DNA of 56,209 bases from DATAEE01 sp036257535 (GTDB taxonomy: Bacteria > Acidobacteriota > Vicinamibacteria > Vicinamibacterales > 2-12-FULL-66-21). The position numbers were made by a program, and so were the translations under genes. The DNA lies in assembly GCA_036257535.1 (NCBI GenBank), contig DATAFJ010000055.1, forward strand, positions 1-56,209, read 5' to 3'. Every line of letters begins with the position of its first letter. The stretch's first letter is position 1. This document shows positions 15,683 to 25,397 of the stretch, piece after piece. The notes under the pieces are model-generated. The model was not told where the DNA came from. It saw only the letters and a program-made list of their open reading frames with translations, and searched no databases.

Positions 15683-16710
15683 ATGCCGGATCTCCACGAC
15701 CGTCCCCATCGCCGGTTCAACCCGCTGCTCGACGAGTGGGTGCTGGTGTCGCCGCAGCGCCTGGCGCGGCCGTGGCTCGGTCAGATCGAGCCTCCGAGCG
15801 CGGCTTCGACCGTCACCTACGACCCGGATTGTTATCTCTGTCCGGGAAACGCGCGCGCGGGCAACGTTCGAAACCCGCGCTACGAAGGAACCTTCGTGTT
15901 CGACAACGACTTCCCGGCGCTGACCCTCGGACCGCGCATCGAGTCCTCCAAGCCCGCCGACCCGCTTCTTCTGGCCGTCCCGGAATACGGCATCTGCCGC
16001 GTCGTCTGCTACTCTCCACGCCACGACGCGGCGCTGCCGTCGCTGTCGATACCCGAGTTGCGGCGCGTCGTGGACGTCTGGATCGAGCAACTGGACGATC
16101 TAGCAGCGAAGCCGGACATGACCTACGTGCAGATCTTCGAGAACCGCGGCGCGGCCATGGGGGCGAGCAATCCGCACCCGCACGGCCAGATCTGGGCCAG
16201 TTCGAGCCTGCCCGACGTACCCGCGCGCGAGCAGGCCTCGTTCGAGCGTTACCGCGTGGCGCATTCAGGCTGCCTCCTTTGCGAGTATCTTGCTCGTGAG
16301 CGGACCGCCAGCGATCGGGTCGTCGTCTCGAACGATTTCTTCACCGCGCTCGTGCCGTTCTGGGCGGTCTGGCCGTTCGAGACGATCGTCGTGCCGCACA
16401 GACACGTCGCCGCGCTCGACGAACTGGCAGAGGCCGAGAGGACGGCGCTTGCCGATATTCTGAAGACACTGACGATGCGCTACGACGCGCTGTTTTCTGC
16501 GCCCTGTCCCTACTCGATGGGCTTTCACCAGCGGGCGGTCAATACGACGCATCCCGACTGGCACCTGCACGCGCACTTCTTTCCGCCGGTCCTGCGGTCG
16601 GCGTCCGTGCACAAGTTCATGGTCGGTTACGAGCTGCTCGCCACCCCTCAACGCGATCTCACGCCGGAACGCGCCGCCGCCATGCTGCGGACGGCACATG
16701 AGGCCACTTC

Positions 16711-16714
<4 letters not shown>
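15683..16714 (+). CDS. galT: Galactose-1-phosphate uridylyltransferase
   Basis: Transfers UMP from UDP-glucose to galactose-1-phosphate, the step after GalK. The 343-residue sequence has zinc-site CYLCPGN (about 50-56), FENRGAAMGASNPHPHGQ with the nucleophile His in HPH (about H167), a second CLLC pair, and a C-terminal HLHAHFFPP. All match GalT of the histidine-triad superfamily. Gene order galK-galT is conserved; galE is not in the window, while galM is at 52030. The stop overlaps the next start (ATGA), coupling it to the DoxX gene. Confidence 0.94.
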
Positions 16715-17243
<529 letters not shown>

Positions 17244-17247
<4 letters not shown>

Positions 17248-18101
17248 AGCTCGTTCGGTTCGGCGACCCTGGCCGCGAAACGCCCGGCCTGCAGCTCGAC
17301 GACGGCTCCGTTGTCGACGTGTCGGAATTCACACGCGACTACGGCGAGGCATTCTTCGAGGCGGGCGGCATCGAGCAGCTGAGACGCTGGACGAACGATC
17401 CGGCGCATCGCGCGCCGCGCGTCGACCCGCAGGTCAGGCTCGGGCCGCCGATCGCGCGGCCGAGCAAGATCGTGTGCATCGGCCTGAACTTTCGCGATCA
17501 TGCCGCGGAGAGCGGCATGGACCTCCCAGCCGAGCCGGTCATTTTCTTCAAGGCGACGACCGCCATTACCGGGCCGCACGACGCCGTCCGGATTCCGAGG
17601 GGCGGGTCGAAACTCGACTGGGAAGTCGAGCTCGCCGTCGTGATCGGCGCTCGAGCGCAGTACGTGCCGCGCGAGAGCGCCGCCGACTTCGTGGCCGGCT
17701 ACATGCTGCACAACGACTACTCGGAGCGAATGTTTCAGCTCGAACGTGGCGGACAGTGGGTCAAGGGAAAAAGCGCCGATACGTTCGCACCGATCGGGCC
17801 GTTCCTCGCGACGCGTGACGAGATCCCCGATCCGCAGCAACTCGGAATGTGGCTGAAGGTGAACCGTGAGATCCGTCAGCGGAGCACGACGGCGAACATG
17901 ATTTTCGACGTCCCGTCACTCGTGAGTTACGTCAGCGGGTTCATGACGCTGCTGCCCGGGGATATCATCAGCACCGGCACGCCCGCTGGTGTCGCGCTCG
18001 GCATGCGTCCAACGCCCAAGTACCTCCAGGCCGGCGACGTCGTCGAATGCGGCATCGACCGCCTCGGCGAATCGCGGCAGACCGTCGTCGGGCCTCAATA
18101 G
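17244..18101 (+). CDS. Fumarylacetoacetate-hydrolase-family protein, likely 2,4-diketo-3-deoxy-L-fuconate hydrolase
   Basis: From ATG 17244 the enzyme has 285 residues. It shows the FAH core: KIVCIGLNFRDHAAE (about 74-88), FFKATTAITGP, metal-binding DWEVELAVVIG (about 130), GYMLHNDYSER, KSADTFAPIGP, and GDIISTGTPAGVA near the end. FAH enzymes cut C-C bonds in beta-diketo acids. Close context with an L-fuconate dehydratase at 21835 suggests hydrolysis of 2,4-diketo-3-deoxy-L-fuconate to pyruvate and L-lactate. Other substrates such as fumarylpyruvate or ketopantoate-like compounds remain possible. It overlaps the DoxX stop by ATGA. Confidence 0.85.
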
Positions 18102-18120
18102 TCCCCGAGCGAACCCACCC

Positions 18121-19119
18121 ATGCGCAGTACATTCTCAACTCTTCTCACACTCGCCCTCGCCGTGCTTCCCGCGTGCGCCGGCCAGTCGACCGGCGACCG
18201 GCTGACCATCGCAGTGATCCCGAAAGGCACTACTCACGCGTTCTGGCAAAGTATTCACGCCGGCGCGCTGCAGGCGGCTGCCGAGCTCGACGTCGACGTC
18301 GTCTGGCGAGGGCCGCTTCGTGAAGACGACCGGGATTCGCAGATCTCGGAAGTAGAGAACGCCGTCGCGCGCGGTGTTTCGGGAATCGCCCTGGCGCCGC
18401 TCGACGACACGGCGCTCGTCGCGCCCGTCACCAACGCCATAAAGGCCGGCGTCCCGGTCCTCATCTTCGATTCGGGCCTGAAGGGGGGCGACTACGTCAG
18501 CTTCGTCGCGACCGACAACGACAAGGGGGGACAGCTCGCAGGCGAGCACCTCGTGAAGGTTCTGAACGGGAAGGGCAAGATCGTGCTCCTGCGATACGCG
18601 GAGGGCCACGACAGCACAACGCGTCGCGAGGAAGGCTTCCTGGCAGCAATCAAGACGAGCCCCGGCATCGAGATCCTTAGCGCGAATCAGTATGGCGGCG
18701 CGGACGTCGAAGGCACGTACAAGAAAGGTGAAACCGTTCTCAGCCGCTACAAGCGGCCCGACGGCAGCCTCGACGTGGATGGGATCTTCTGTCCGAACGA
18801 ATCCGGCTCCTTCGCGATGATGCGCGTGCTGCAGGACAACGGGTGGGCCGGCAAGGTGCGCTTCATCGGCTTCGACGCGTCGGACAATCTCGTGAAAGGG
18901 CTTCGCAACGGGCACCTCGAGGCGCTCGTCGTCCAGGATCCGGTGCGGATGGGGTACCTCTCCGTCAAGACGATGGTCCAGCACCTCAGGAAAGAGAAAG
19001 TCGAGCGCCGAATCGATACGGGCGTCCACCTCGTCACACGCGACAGGATGGACGAGCCGGAGATGAAGAATCTTCTGAGCCCCGACCTGTCCAAATGGCT
19101 GGCGACCGGCACCAGATGA
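18121..19119 (+). CDS. Sugar ABC transporter substrate-binding lipoprotein (RbsB type)
   Basis: The 332-residue protein has a type II signal (FSTLLTLALAVLPAC, lipobox LPAC at about residue 18-19) and then a periplasmic-binding-protein type 1 fold beginning LTIAVIPKGTTHAFWQSIHAG. DSGLKGGDYVSFVATDN and FDASDNLVKGLRNG match the ribose/galactose/autoinducer-2 group. It should capture a pentose, hexose or deoxysugar outside the cell. Start is ATG 18121; the Shine-Dalgarno is weak. Its stop overlaps the ATPase gene start (ATGA). Galactose or L-fucose is the likely ligand from context. Confidence 0.88.
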   Translation: MRSTFSTLLTLALAVLPACAGQSTGDRLTIAVIPKGTTHAFWQSIHAGALQAAAELDVDVVWRGPLREDDRDSQISEVENAVARGVSGIALAPLDDTALVAPVTNAIKAGVPVLIFDSGLKGGDYVSFVATDNDKGGQLAGEHLVKVLNGKGKIVLLRYAEGHDSTTRREEGFLAAIKTSPGIEILSANQYGGADVEGTYKKGETVLSRYKRPDGSLDVDGIFCPNESGSFAMMRVLQDNGWAGKVRFIGFDASDNLVKGLRNGHLEALVVQDPVRMGYLSVKTMVQHLRKEKVERRIDTGVHLVTRDRMDEPEMKNLLSPDLSKWLATGTR

Positions 19120-20666
19120 CACCGGGCGACGGCGGCGCACATGCGGCTTCGGCACGTCCGCGCTTCGAGATGCGCGGCATCCGGAAAGCGTTTGGTGCGA
19201 CCGTCGCAGTCGACGGCGTCGATCTCTCGGTGGCGGGCGGCGAGGTCTGTGCGCTCGTCGGGCAGAACGGAGCGGGCAAGAGCACGTTGATGGCGGTGCT
19301 CTCGGGCGCTCTCCGGCCCGACGCCGGCAGCATGACGCTCGACGGCGCGCCGTATCGGCCGCAGAGCCCGCTCGACGCGCGCCGTGTCGGCGTCGCGATG
19401 ATCTACCAGGAGCTCTCGCTCGCGCCGCATCTGTCGGTTGCCGAGAACATCGTTCTTGGTGCCGAGCCTTCCCGCTTCGGCGTCGTCGACTGGCAGCGCG
19501 CGCGACAGACGGCGACGAACGCGCTCGCCGAGCTCGGTCACACGGACATCCCGGTCGACGCGGCGGTGGAAACCCTGTCGGTCGCCGAGCAGCAGCTCGT
19601 CGAGGTCGCCCGTGCGCTCGCGATCGGAAGCCGCGTGCTCGTGCTCGACGAACCCACGAGCGCGTTGACGCGCGACGACGCACGACGGCTCTTCGATCTG
19701 ATCCGCAGGCTCAGGAAGCAGGGGCATGCGATCGTCTACATCTCGCACTTTATCGAGGAAGTGAAGGACATCGCCGACCGCATCGTCGTGCTGCGGGATG
19801 GACGCGTGGCGGGCTCCGGGGCCGCCGCTGACCTCTCGGCGCAACAGATCGTCGGCATGATGGTCGGCCGCAACGTCGATGATCTCTTTCCGCGATCGGC
19901 CAGGCAGCCCGGTGAACCGATCCTCGAAGTGGACGCGTTCGGCCCGGGCTCAGCCAGCCTGACGCTCCACCGCGGCGAAGTGTTCGGGATCGCCGGGCTC
20001 GTCGGCGCCGGCCGGACGACGCTCTTGAGAGCGCTGTTCGGCCTCGAGGATGTCCAGAGCGGTCGCGTGAGGCTTGGAGTCTACGAAGGGCCGGGCACGC
20101 CCGCCAGTCGCTGGCGTCAGGGCATGGGCATGCTCAGCGAGGATCGCGGCGGCGAGGGGCTCGCGCTGGGCCTCGGCGTTGGCGACAACCTTACCTTGTC
20201 GCGGCTCGAAGGGCTCGGACCCGGTGTCATGGTGCTGCCGGCACGGCAGGATCACGCGGTGCGCAAATGGATAGAGCGCCTTGCCATTCGCACGAGCGGC
20301 CCTCGTCAGCCGGTCGTCGAGCTGTCGGGCGGTAACCAGCAGAAGGTCGCGCTCGCACGCCTGCTGCATCACGATGTTGACGTGTTCGTCCTCGACGAGC
20401 CGACGCGCGGCATCGACGTCGCGAGCAAGGCGCAGATCTACGCCTTGATTAACGAAGTGGTTGGAGTCCACTCTGACTCCGGCAAACGGAAGGCCGTCCT
20501 GATGGTCGGCAGCTATCTGCCCGAGCTTCTCGCACTCTGCGATCGGATAGCGGTCATGCGCCGGGGCGTGCTCGGGCCGGCGCGGCCCGTCTCGGAGTGG
20601 GACGAACATCAACTGATGGTCAGCGCGACCATGGCGGATCCGCCCGCGAGTGGAGCCGACGCGTGA
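19116..20666 (+). CDS. Sugar ABC transporter ATP-binding protein (RbsA/MglA type)
   Basis: The 516-residue protein contains two ABC domains. The first has Walker A GQNGAGKST (about 49-57), signature-region LSVAEQQLVEVARAL, and Walker B VLVLDEPTSALT. The second has the degenerate Walker A GLVGAGRTT near 295, signature LSGGNQQKVALARLL and VFVLDEPTRGIDV. This is the tandem ATPase of CUT2 monosaccharide importers. A longer upstream open frame is rejected because it lies inside the binding-protein gene; ATG 19116 gives an ATGA overlap. It pairs with the permease at 20663. Confidence 0.93.
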   Translation: MTPGDGGAHAASARPRFEMRGIRKAFGATVAVDGVDLSVAGGEVCALVGQNGAGKSTLMAVLSGALRPDAGSMTLDGAPYRPQSPLDARRVGVAMIYQELSLAPHLSVAENIVLGAEPSRFGVVDWQRARQTATNALAELGHTDIPVDAAVETLSVAEQQLVEVARALAIGSRVLVLDEPTSALTRDDARRLFDLIRRLRKQGHAIVYISHFIEEVKDIADRIVVLRDGRVAGSGAAADLSAQQIVGMMVGRNVDDLFPRSARQPGEPILEVDAFGPGSASLTLHRGEVFGIAGLVGAGRTTLLRALFGLEDVQSGRVRLGVYEGPGTPASRWRQGMGMLSEDRGGEGLALGLGVGDNLTLSRLEGLGPGVMVLPARQDHAVRKWIERLAIRTSGPRQPVVELSGGNQQKVALARLLHHDVDVFVLDEPTRGIDVASKAQIYALINEVVGVHSDSGKRKAVLMVGSYLPELLALCDRIAVMRRGVLGPARPVSEWDEHQLMVSATMADPPASGADA

Positions 20667-21643
20667 CGTCGCGGGCGATCGGCCTGACAGAGCGGCGACT
20701 CATTGCGCTGGCTCCAGCGTGGAACGCTGCAGGGCCGCTCCTCGGCCTGATCTTCGTTGCCGTGCTGTTCGGGCTGCTCGTCGGGCCCCAGTTTTTCCGC
20801 CCCGGCAACCTCGAGCTGATGGCGCGCCAGACCGCGATCGTTTGCACCGCCGCGCTCGGCATGACGATGATCATCGTCGCCGGCGGAATCGACCTCTCCG
20901 TCGGGTCGGTCGTCGCGCTGACAACGGTCGTCATCGCGGTGCTTCTGCGCGCGGAGTACAGCCCCTCGGTGGCCGCGCTCGGCGGCGTCGCGGCCGGCGC
21001 GATCTGCGGACTCATCAACGGCCTGCTCGTCACGCGCCTGCGCGTCGTGCCCTTCATCGTCACACTCGGCACGATGATCGTCGTGCGCGGCGCCGCCAAG
21101 GGGCTGGCCGAGGAGCGCCGGCTCGAAGCGCCCGCGACCTGGCTGAATGACTTGCTGCGCACGCTGGGGCGGGGCGAAGGGTTTCTCGTTCCGGCGGGAA
21201 TCTGGCTCGTGGTGCTGCTGGCCATGGTCGTGGGTGTGACGCTTGGCTACACGCGGTTCGGCCGGCATCTCTTCGCGATCGGATCGAACGAGCGCACGGC
21301 CCGGCTGTGCGGAGTGGCCGTCGATCGGGTCAAAGTTGCCGCCTACACCATCGTGGCTGCACTCGCCGGCGTCGCAGGCGTGCTGCAGTTCTCACGGCTG
21401 TCGGTTGGCGACCCGACGGTAGCCGACGGGCTGGAGCTCGACGTGATTGCCGCCGTGATCATCGGCGGCGGAAGCCTCTCGGGCGGACGCGGCACCGTGC
21501 CGGGGACGATCCTCGGAGCGACGACGATGGCGGTCATCGCGATTGGATGCTCGCAGAAGGGGCTTCCGAACTGGCTGCAGGAAGTCGTCACCGGCTGCAT
21601 CATCGTCCTGGCCGTCGCGCTCGATCGCCTGCGGCAACGTTAA
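20663..21643 (+). CDS. Sugar ABC transporter permease (RbsC type)
   Basis: From GTG 20663 the product is 326 residues with eight to ten membrane segments. It carries the CUT2 permease motifs GMTMIIVAGGIDLSVGS (about 63-79), GLINGLLVTRLRVVPFIVTLGTM and AVIIGGGSLSGGRGT. The GTG overlaps the ATPase stop (GTGA). Completing the RbsBAC set, it should import a monosaccharide. Transcription may continue through a repeat-rich 190-bp spacer to the L-fuconate dehydratase gene. Confidence 0.92.
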   Translation: MTSRAIGLTERRLIALAPAWNAAGPLLGLIFVAVLFGLLVGPQFFRPGNLELMARQTAIVCTAALGMTMIIVAGGIDLSVGSVVALTTVVIAVLLRAEYSPSVAALGGVAAGAICGLINGLLVTRLRVVPFIVTLGTMIVVRGAAKGLAEERRLEAPATWLNDLLRTLGRGEGFLVPAGIWLVVLLAMVVGVTLGYTRFGRHLFAIGSNERTARLCGVAVDRVKVAAYTIVAALAGVAGVLQFSRLSVGDPTVADGLELDVIAAVIIGGGSLSGGRGTVPGTILGATTMAVIAIGCSQKGLPNWLQEVVTGCIIVLAVALDRLRQR

Positions 21644-21834
21644 TGGACGGGCATGAATTGTCAGATTGGGAGATTGTGGATTGAGGATTCATTTGCGATT
21701 GGAAATCGCGGTTTGACGATTCGATTGATCAAATCGTTGATTCACATCCTCAAGCTGGCAATCGGATCCACAATGCTCAATCCACAATCCACAATGAATC
21801 CGGCAATCCGCAATCCCCCAATTTGGCGATTCAG
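21644..21834. repeat. AT-rich spacer of iterated GATTG words and nested inverted repeats
   Basis: This spacer is far lower in GC than its surroundings. ATTGTGGATTGAG (21673-21685) is the exact reverse complement of 21776-21788. Inside are smaller hairpins: GCGATT with AATCGC (21695-21709) and CGATT with AATCG (21722-21736). GATTG/GGATT words dominate the left side and CAATC/AATCC words the right. It separates the sugar permease from fucD and could form a long branched RNA hairpin. No promoter or reading frame is convincing in it. Confidence 0.6.
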
Positions 21835-23139
21835 ATGCTCATAAGAGATCTCGAAGTCCTGGACCTGCGCTTCCCTACCTCGCGCACCAACGCCGGCACC
21901 GACGCGATGCATCCGGATCCTGACTACTCGGCCGCGTACGTCGTGCTCAAGACGGATTCACAGTTCCAGGGCCATGGCCTCACCTTCACGATCGGCCGGG
22001 GCAACGAGATCTGCGCAGCGGCGATCCGCGCATTCCAGCACCACATCGTCGGGCGCCGGCTCGCGGATCTGACGGCGGATCAGGCGGGATTCTGGCGCGA
22101 GCTCGCCCAGGACTCGCAGCTGCGGTGGCTCGGTCCCGAAAAGGGCGTCATCCACATTTCGATGGCGGCGATCATCAACGCCGTCTGGGATCTCTGGGCA
22201 AAGTCCGAAGGAAAGCCAGTCTGGAAGCTCCTCGCCGACATGACGCCGCGTCAGATCGTGTCGTGTATCGACTTCGCTTACATCACGGATGCGTTGACGC
22301 CGGATGAAGCGCTCGAGATCCTCGAGCGCCACGAGCGGACCAGAGCAAAACGCGAAGCGGAGCTGACGGCCGCCGGGTACCCGGCCTACACGACATCGGC
22401 TGGCTGGATCGGGTATTCGGATGACGGCGTCCGAACCCTCGTTCGCGAGGCGCTCGCCGCCGGATGGACACATTTCAAGGTCAAAGTCGGCGGACACCCA
22501 GACGACGATCGGCGCCGGGTCGGCCTTGTTCGTGCGGAGATTGGGCCCGGGCGAACGCTCATGATCGACGCCAACCAGCGCTGGGACGTCGGCGAGGCGA
22601 CCGAGCGCGTTCGTGCCCTCGGCGAATTCCGGCCGCTCTGGATCGAAGAGCCGACGAGCCCGGACGACGTGCTGGGGCACGCGGCGATTGCGAAAGCGAT
22701 TCGGCCGATTGGCGTCGCCACGGGTGAGCACTGCGCGAACCGTGTCCTGTTCAAACAGCTGATGCAGGCAGACGCGATCAGCTTCTGTCAGATCGACAGC
22801 TGCCGTCTCGGCGGCGTCAACGAAAACCTCGCGGTGATCCTGATGGCCGCGAAGTTCGGTGTGCCGGTCTGTCCGCATGCCGGCGGCGTCGGCCTGTGCG
22901 AGATGGTCCAGCACTTGTCGATGTTCGACTACATCGCCGTGTCGGCCAGCCTCGAGAACAGGGTGACCGAATTCGTGGATCACCTCCACGAACACTTCAT
23001 CGATCCCGTCGTCATCAGGAACGCGCGCTACATGCCGCCGGCCCGTCCGGGATACGGGACCGCGATCCTCCCTGAGTCGCGGCTCGCGTACAGGTATCCT
23101 GAAGGACCTGTGTGGTCTGACAGCGCGGCAGAGGTTTGA
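21835..23139 (+). CDS. fucD: L-fuconate dehydratase, enolase superfamily
   Basis: Dehydrates L-fuconate to 2-keto-3-deoxy-L-fuconate. The 434-residue protein has the FucD/ENOSF1 signature LTFTIGRGNEIC (about 50), the catalytic region HFKVKVGG, DANQRWDVGEA, IEEPTSPDD, TGEHCANRVLFKQ and CPHAGGVGLCE, in which the metal ligands D, E and E and the general base/acid Lys and His positions of the superfamily are retained. ATG 21835 is chosen; a TTG 12 bases upstream lies in the repeat spacer. The FAH-family hydrolase upstream and an LldD homolog nearby fit the non-phosphorylating L-fucose route ending in pyruvate and lactate. Confidence 0.92.
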   Translation: MLIRDLEVLDLRFPTSRTNAGTDAMHPDPDYSAAYVVLKTDSQFQGHGLTFTIGRGNEICAAAIRAFQHHIVGRRLADLTADQAGFWRELAQDSQLRWLGPEKGVIHISMAAIINAVWDLWAKSEGKPVWKLLADMTPRQIVSCIDFAYITDALTPDEALEILERHERTRAKREAELTAAGYPAYTTSAGWIGYSDDGVRTLVREALAAGWTHFKVKVGGHPDDDRRRVGLVRAEIGPGRTLMIDANQRWDVGEATERVRALGEFRPLWIEEPTSPDDVLGHAAIAKAIRPIGVATGEHCANRVLFKQLMQADAISFCQIDSCRLGGVNENLAVILMAAKFGVPVCPHAGGVGLCEMVQHLSMFDYIAVSASLENRVTEFVDHLHEHFIDPVVIRNARYMPPARPGYGTAILPESRLAYRYPEGPVWSDSAAEV

Positions 23140-23140
23140 C

Positions 23141-23680
23141 ATGTCCGTTTTCACCAACTCGTCTGCGTCCAGTCCTGAAGAGGTTCGGCAGTACGTCGGC
23201 GCCGTGCTCGGCCTGCTCGGCGATCGGAACGCCTTCGACGTCCTGAGAGAGATGCCGGCTGCGCTTGCGTCAAAGCTCGATGGACTCTCGGCGGATCAGA
23301 TCGCGCGGCCGGAGGCTGCGGGCAAGTGGGCGGTCCGCCAGGTGTTCCAGCACCTCGCCGACTCCGAGCTCGTCTGGGGCTACCGGCTGCGGATGGTTCT
23401 CGCGCAGGAACGCCCCACGCTGACAGGCTACGACCAGGATTTGTGGGCCGAACGTCTTCATTACGAGCGTGGGGATGTGAAGACGGCGCTGGATCGTTTC
23501 AGCCTCTTGCGCCGGTCGAACCTGGCTCTCCTCGAAGGCGCATCGGACGCCGACCTGAATCGCGTCGGTCTGCACGCGGAGCGCGGCGAGGAAAGCCTCG
23601 GGCACCTCGTGCGGCTGTATGCAGGGCACGATCTTCTGCACCTGCGGCAGCTCGATCGCATACGGGAAGCCGTTGGCTGA
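23141..23680 (+). CDS. DinB-fold protein
   Basis: The 179-residue protein fits the DinB/YfiT four-helix metal-binding superfamily: WAVRQVFQHLADSELVWGYR (first His near residue 67) and AGHDLLHLRQLDRIRE with two more candidate metal-binding His near the C-terminus. Members include thiol transferases and proteins of unknown role. It starts immediately after fucD and its 3' end overlaps the phosphatase gene start. It is one of three DinB-fold genes in the window. No specific reaction is assigned. Confidence 0.82.
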   Translation: MSVFTNSSASSPEEVRQYVGAVLGLLGDRNAFDVLREMPAALASKLDGLSADQIARPEAAGKWAVRQVFQHLADSELVWGYRLRMVLAQERPTLTGYDQDLWAERLHYERGDVKTALDRFSLLRRSNLALLEGASDADLNRVGLHAERGEESLGHLVRLYAGHDLLHLRQLDRIREAVG

Positions 23681-24131
23681 GCTGACGATCGAAATCGCAA
23701 GCCGTGTGGAGGCTGGTTTGATTTTGGGCTCCCACGAGTGCGCGGAGCTCACCTATCTCGTCTCGATCGGCGACCCGTACGATCCACTGCCGGATGGTTA
23801 CGACAACATCAGCCGGAAACTGCGCCTGGTCGTGGCTGACGTCGTGACCGACGTCGGCGCGACCGAGGCAGATATCCAGCAGATCATCCAACTGGCCGAG
23901 CAGCTCCGCACCGTTACGGGACGCATCCTGATCCACTGCGAAGCCGGGATCAGCCGCTCAACCGCCACGGCTCTCATCATGTACGCCTGCTGGCTCGGCC
24001 CCGGGCGCGAACGCGAGGCGATGGCGCGCGTGCGGAAGCTGCGGCCCAGTGCCGTCCCCAACCGGAGGATGGTTCGGCTGGCCGATGCGCTCCTCGGATG
24101 CGAAGGCCGGCTGATTGATGCGCTTGGTTAG
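23673..24131 (+). CDS. Small dual-specificity or tyrosine phosphatase-like protein
   Basis: The active-site loop HCEAGISRS (His 88 to Ser 96, nucleophile Cys 89) is an exact HCxxGxxRS protein-tyrosine-phosphatase signature, with the general-acid candidate Asp in the preceding VADVVTD segment. Starting from TTG 23673 gives 152 residues; GGGAAG lies just upstream and the start overlaps the DinB stop by eight bases. A more upstream start would place unrelated residues from the DinB frame at the N-terminus. Substrates could be phosphoproteins or phosphosugars. The TAG stop abuts a palindromic repeat. Confidence 0.8.
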   Translation: MAELTIEIASRVEAGLILGSHECAELTYLVSIGDPYDPLPDGYDNISRKLRLVVADVVTDVGATEADIQQIIQLAEQLRTVTGRILIHCEAGISRSTATALIMYACWLGPGREREAMARVRKLRPSAVPNRRMVRLADALLGCEGRLIDALG

Positions 24132-24148
24132 CAGGCCTAAAAGCCTGC
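24131..24148. repeat. Palindromic hairpin between convergent gene ends
   Basis: GCAGGC and GCCTGC flank a CTAAAA loop. The plus-strand phosphatase stop ends at 24131 and the minus-strand LldD stop (24137-24139) lies in the loop, so both convergent genes end in the element. It may terminate transcription bidirectionally, although it lacks T-runs. It is the third member of the family at 8668 and 9458. Confidence 0.5.
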
Positions 24149-25366
24149 AGTACGCGTTGATGGTATCGGCACGTGAATCGTATCGGAGCACGTCAACCAC
24201 TCGGCAGGAACGTCGACGTAACTCCGATCGAGCTCCGCGACCGACGGACATCCGAGCAGCTTCAACGTACGAATGAGGTCCATCCGTAGGATCTCGATCG
24301 CGCGCTCGACGCCTGGGCCGCCCGCGGCGCCCAGCCCGTACGCGTAGGCGCGGCCGATGAGCACCGCGCGCGCGCCGAGCGCGACCGCCTTGGCGATGTC
24401 GCTGCCCCGCCGGACGCCGCCGTCGAGCAGGATCTCGATCTGCCCTCCCACGGCCTCGACCACCTCGGGCAGCACGCGGAGCGTCGCCCGCACGCCGTCG
24501 AGCTGACGGCCGCCGTGATTCGAGACGACGATCGCCGCCGCGCCGACATCGACGGAGCGGCGCGCATCTTCTGCCGTGTGGATACCCTTCACGACGATCG
24601 GCCCCTTCCACACGTCGCGGATCCAGCCGATGTCGGCCCACGTCACCGTCGATTGCGCGAGTGCGGTGTTGACGTCGGCGTATTGCATCGGCCCGGAGCC
24701 CGGAAGCACGACGTTCGGGAACGACATCAGGCCTCCGTCGCCCAGGAAGCCCCGGAGCCATCGGGGCCGCGCGAGAAACTGCCACACGAACGGGAGCATG
24801 GGCCCGAAGCGGCGCGTCAGGATCTCCTTCGTGCCGTTCCGCACGTCGCGCTCGCGGAGCCCCGCGACCGGCGTGTCGATCGTGAGGACCAGCGCGGAAT
24901 ATCCGGCGTGGCGCGCACGCTCGATCGTCGACATCGCCACCTCGCGCCCGCCGACGAGATACAGCTGATACCAGACGGGGCCGCCCGAGGCGGTCCGCAC
25001 GTCCTCGAGCCGGCATCCTGACAGCGTCGACAGGGCGTAAATCGTTTCAGCCGCGCCGGCGGCGCGTGCGGCCGCCTCTTCACCGCGCGGATAGAACATC
25101 CTGCAGCTTCCAACCGGCCCGAGAAGGAGCGGCATCGACACCGGCGTGCCGAGCACCGTCGTCCGGAGATCGGTCGAGGGAGTCGCCACGGCGCATCGCG
25201 GCCTGAACGTGACCGCATCGAAGGCCCTGCAGTTCTCGGCGAGCGTCACCTCGCTCTCCGCGCCGCCGTCGATGTAGTCGAACACAACGCGCGGCAGCCG
25301 CCGCCTCGCGGCCTTGCGCAGGTCCTCGATGTTCACGACGCGCGGAGGTTGGACTGATCGTGACAT
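24137..25366 (-). CDS. FMN-dependent alpha-hydroxy-acid dehydrogenase (L-lactate dehydrogenase-like)
   Basis: The 409-residue enzyme has the LldD/glycolate-oxidase fold: FDYIDGGAESEVTL near the N-terminus, PLLLGPVGSCRMFYP, WYQLYL, VLTIDTPVAGLRERD, IVVKGIHTAEDA and the active-site SNHGGRQLDG (about 275-284), then LLDGGVRRGSDIAKAVALGA. It oxidises L-lactate or a related 2-hydroxyacid and passes electrons to quinone or oxygen. It lies convergent to the fucD operon, whose pathway would release L-lactate, so L-lactate is the favoured substrate. Mandelate or mycofactocin-linked relatives are alternatives. Confidence 0.9.
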   Translation of the reverse strand: MSRSVQPPRVVNIEDLRKAARRRLPRVVFDYIDGGAESEVTLAENCRAFDAVTFRPRCAVATPSTDLRTTVLGTPVSMPLLLGPVGSCRMFYPRGEEAAARAAGAAETIYALSTLSGCRLEDVRTASGGPVWYQLYLVGGREVAMSTIERARHAGYSALVLTIDTPVAGLRERDVRNGTKEILTRRFGPMLPFVWQFLARPRWLRGFLGDGGLMSFPNVVLPGSGPMQYADVNTALAQSTVTWADIGWIRDVWKGPIVVKGIHTAEDARRSVDVGAAAIVVSNHGGRQLDGVRATLRVLPEVVEAVGGQIEILLDGGVRRGSDIAKAVALGARAVLIGRAYAYGLGAAGGPGVERAIEILRMDLIRTLKLLGCPSVAELDRSYVDVPAEWLTCSDTIHVPIPSTRTAGF

Positions 25367-25397
25367 GCCTGTATGAGCGACGGAGGGCGTGATTGTC

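Noticed and set aside
21644..21834. CRISPR-like array in the AT-rich repeat spacer
   Set aside because: The words are 5-7 bases, imperfect and adjacent without spacers, and there are no cas genes.
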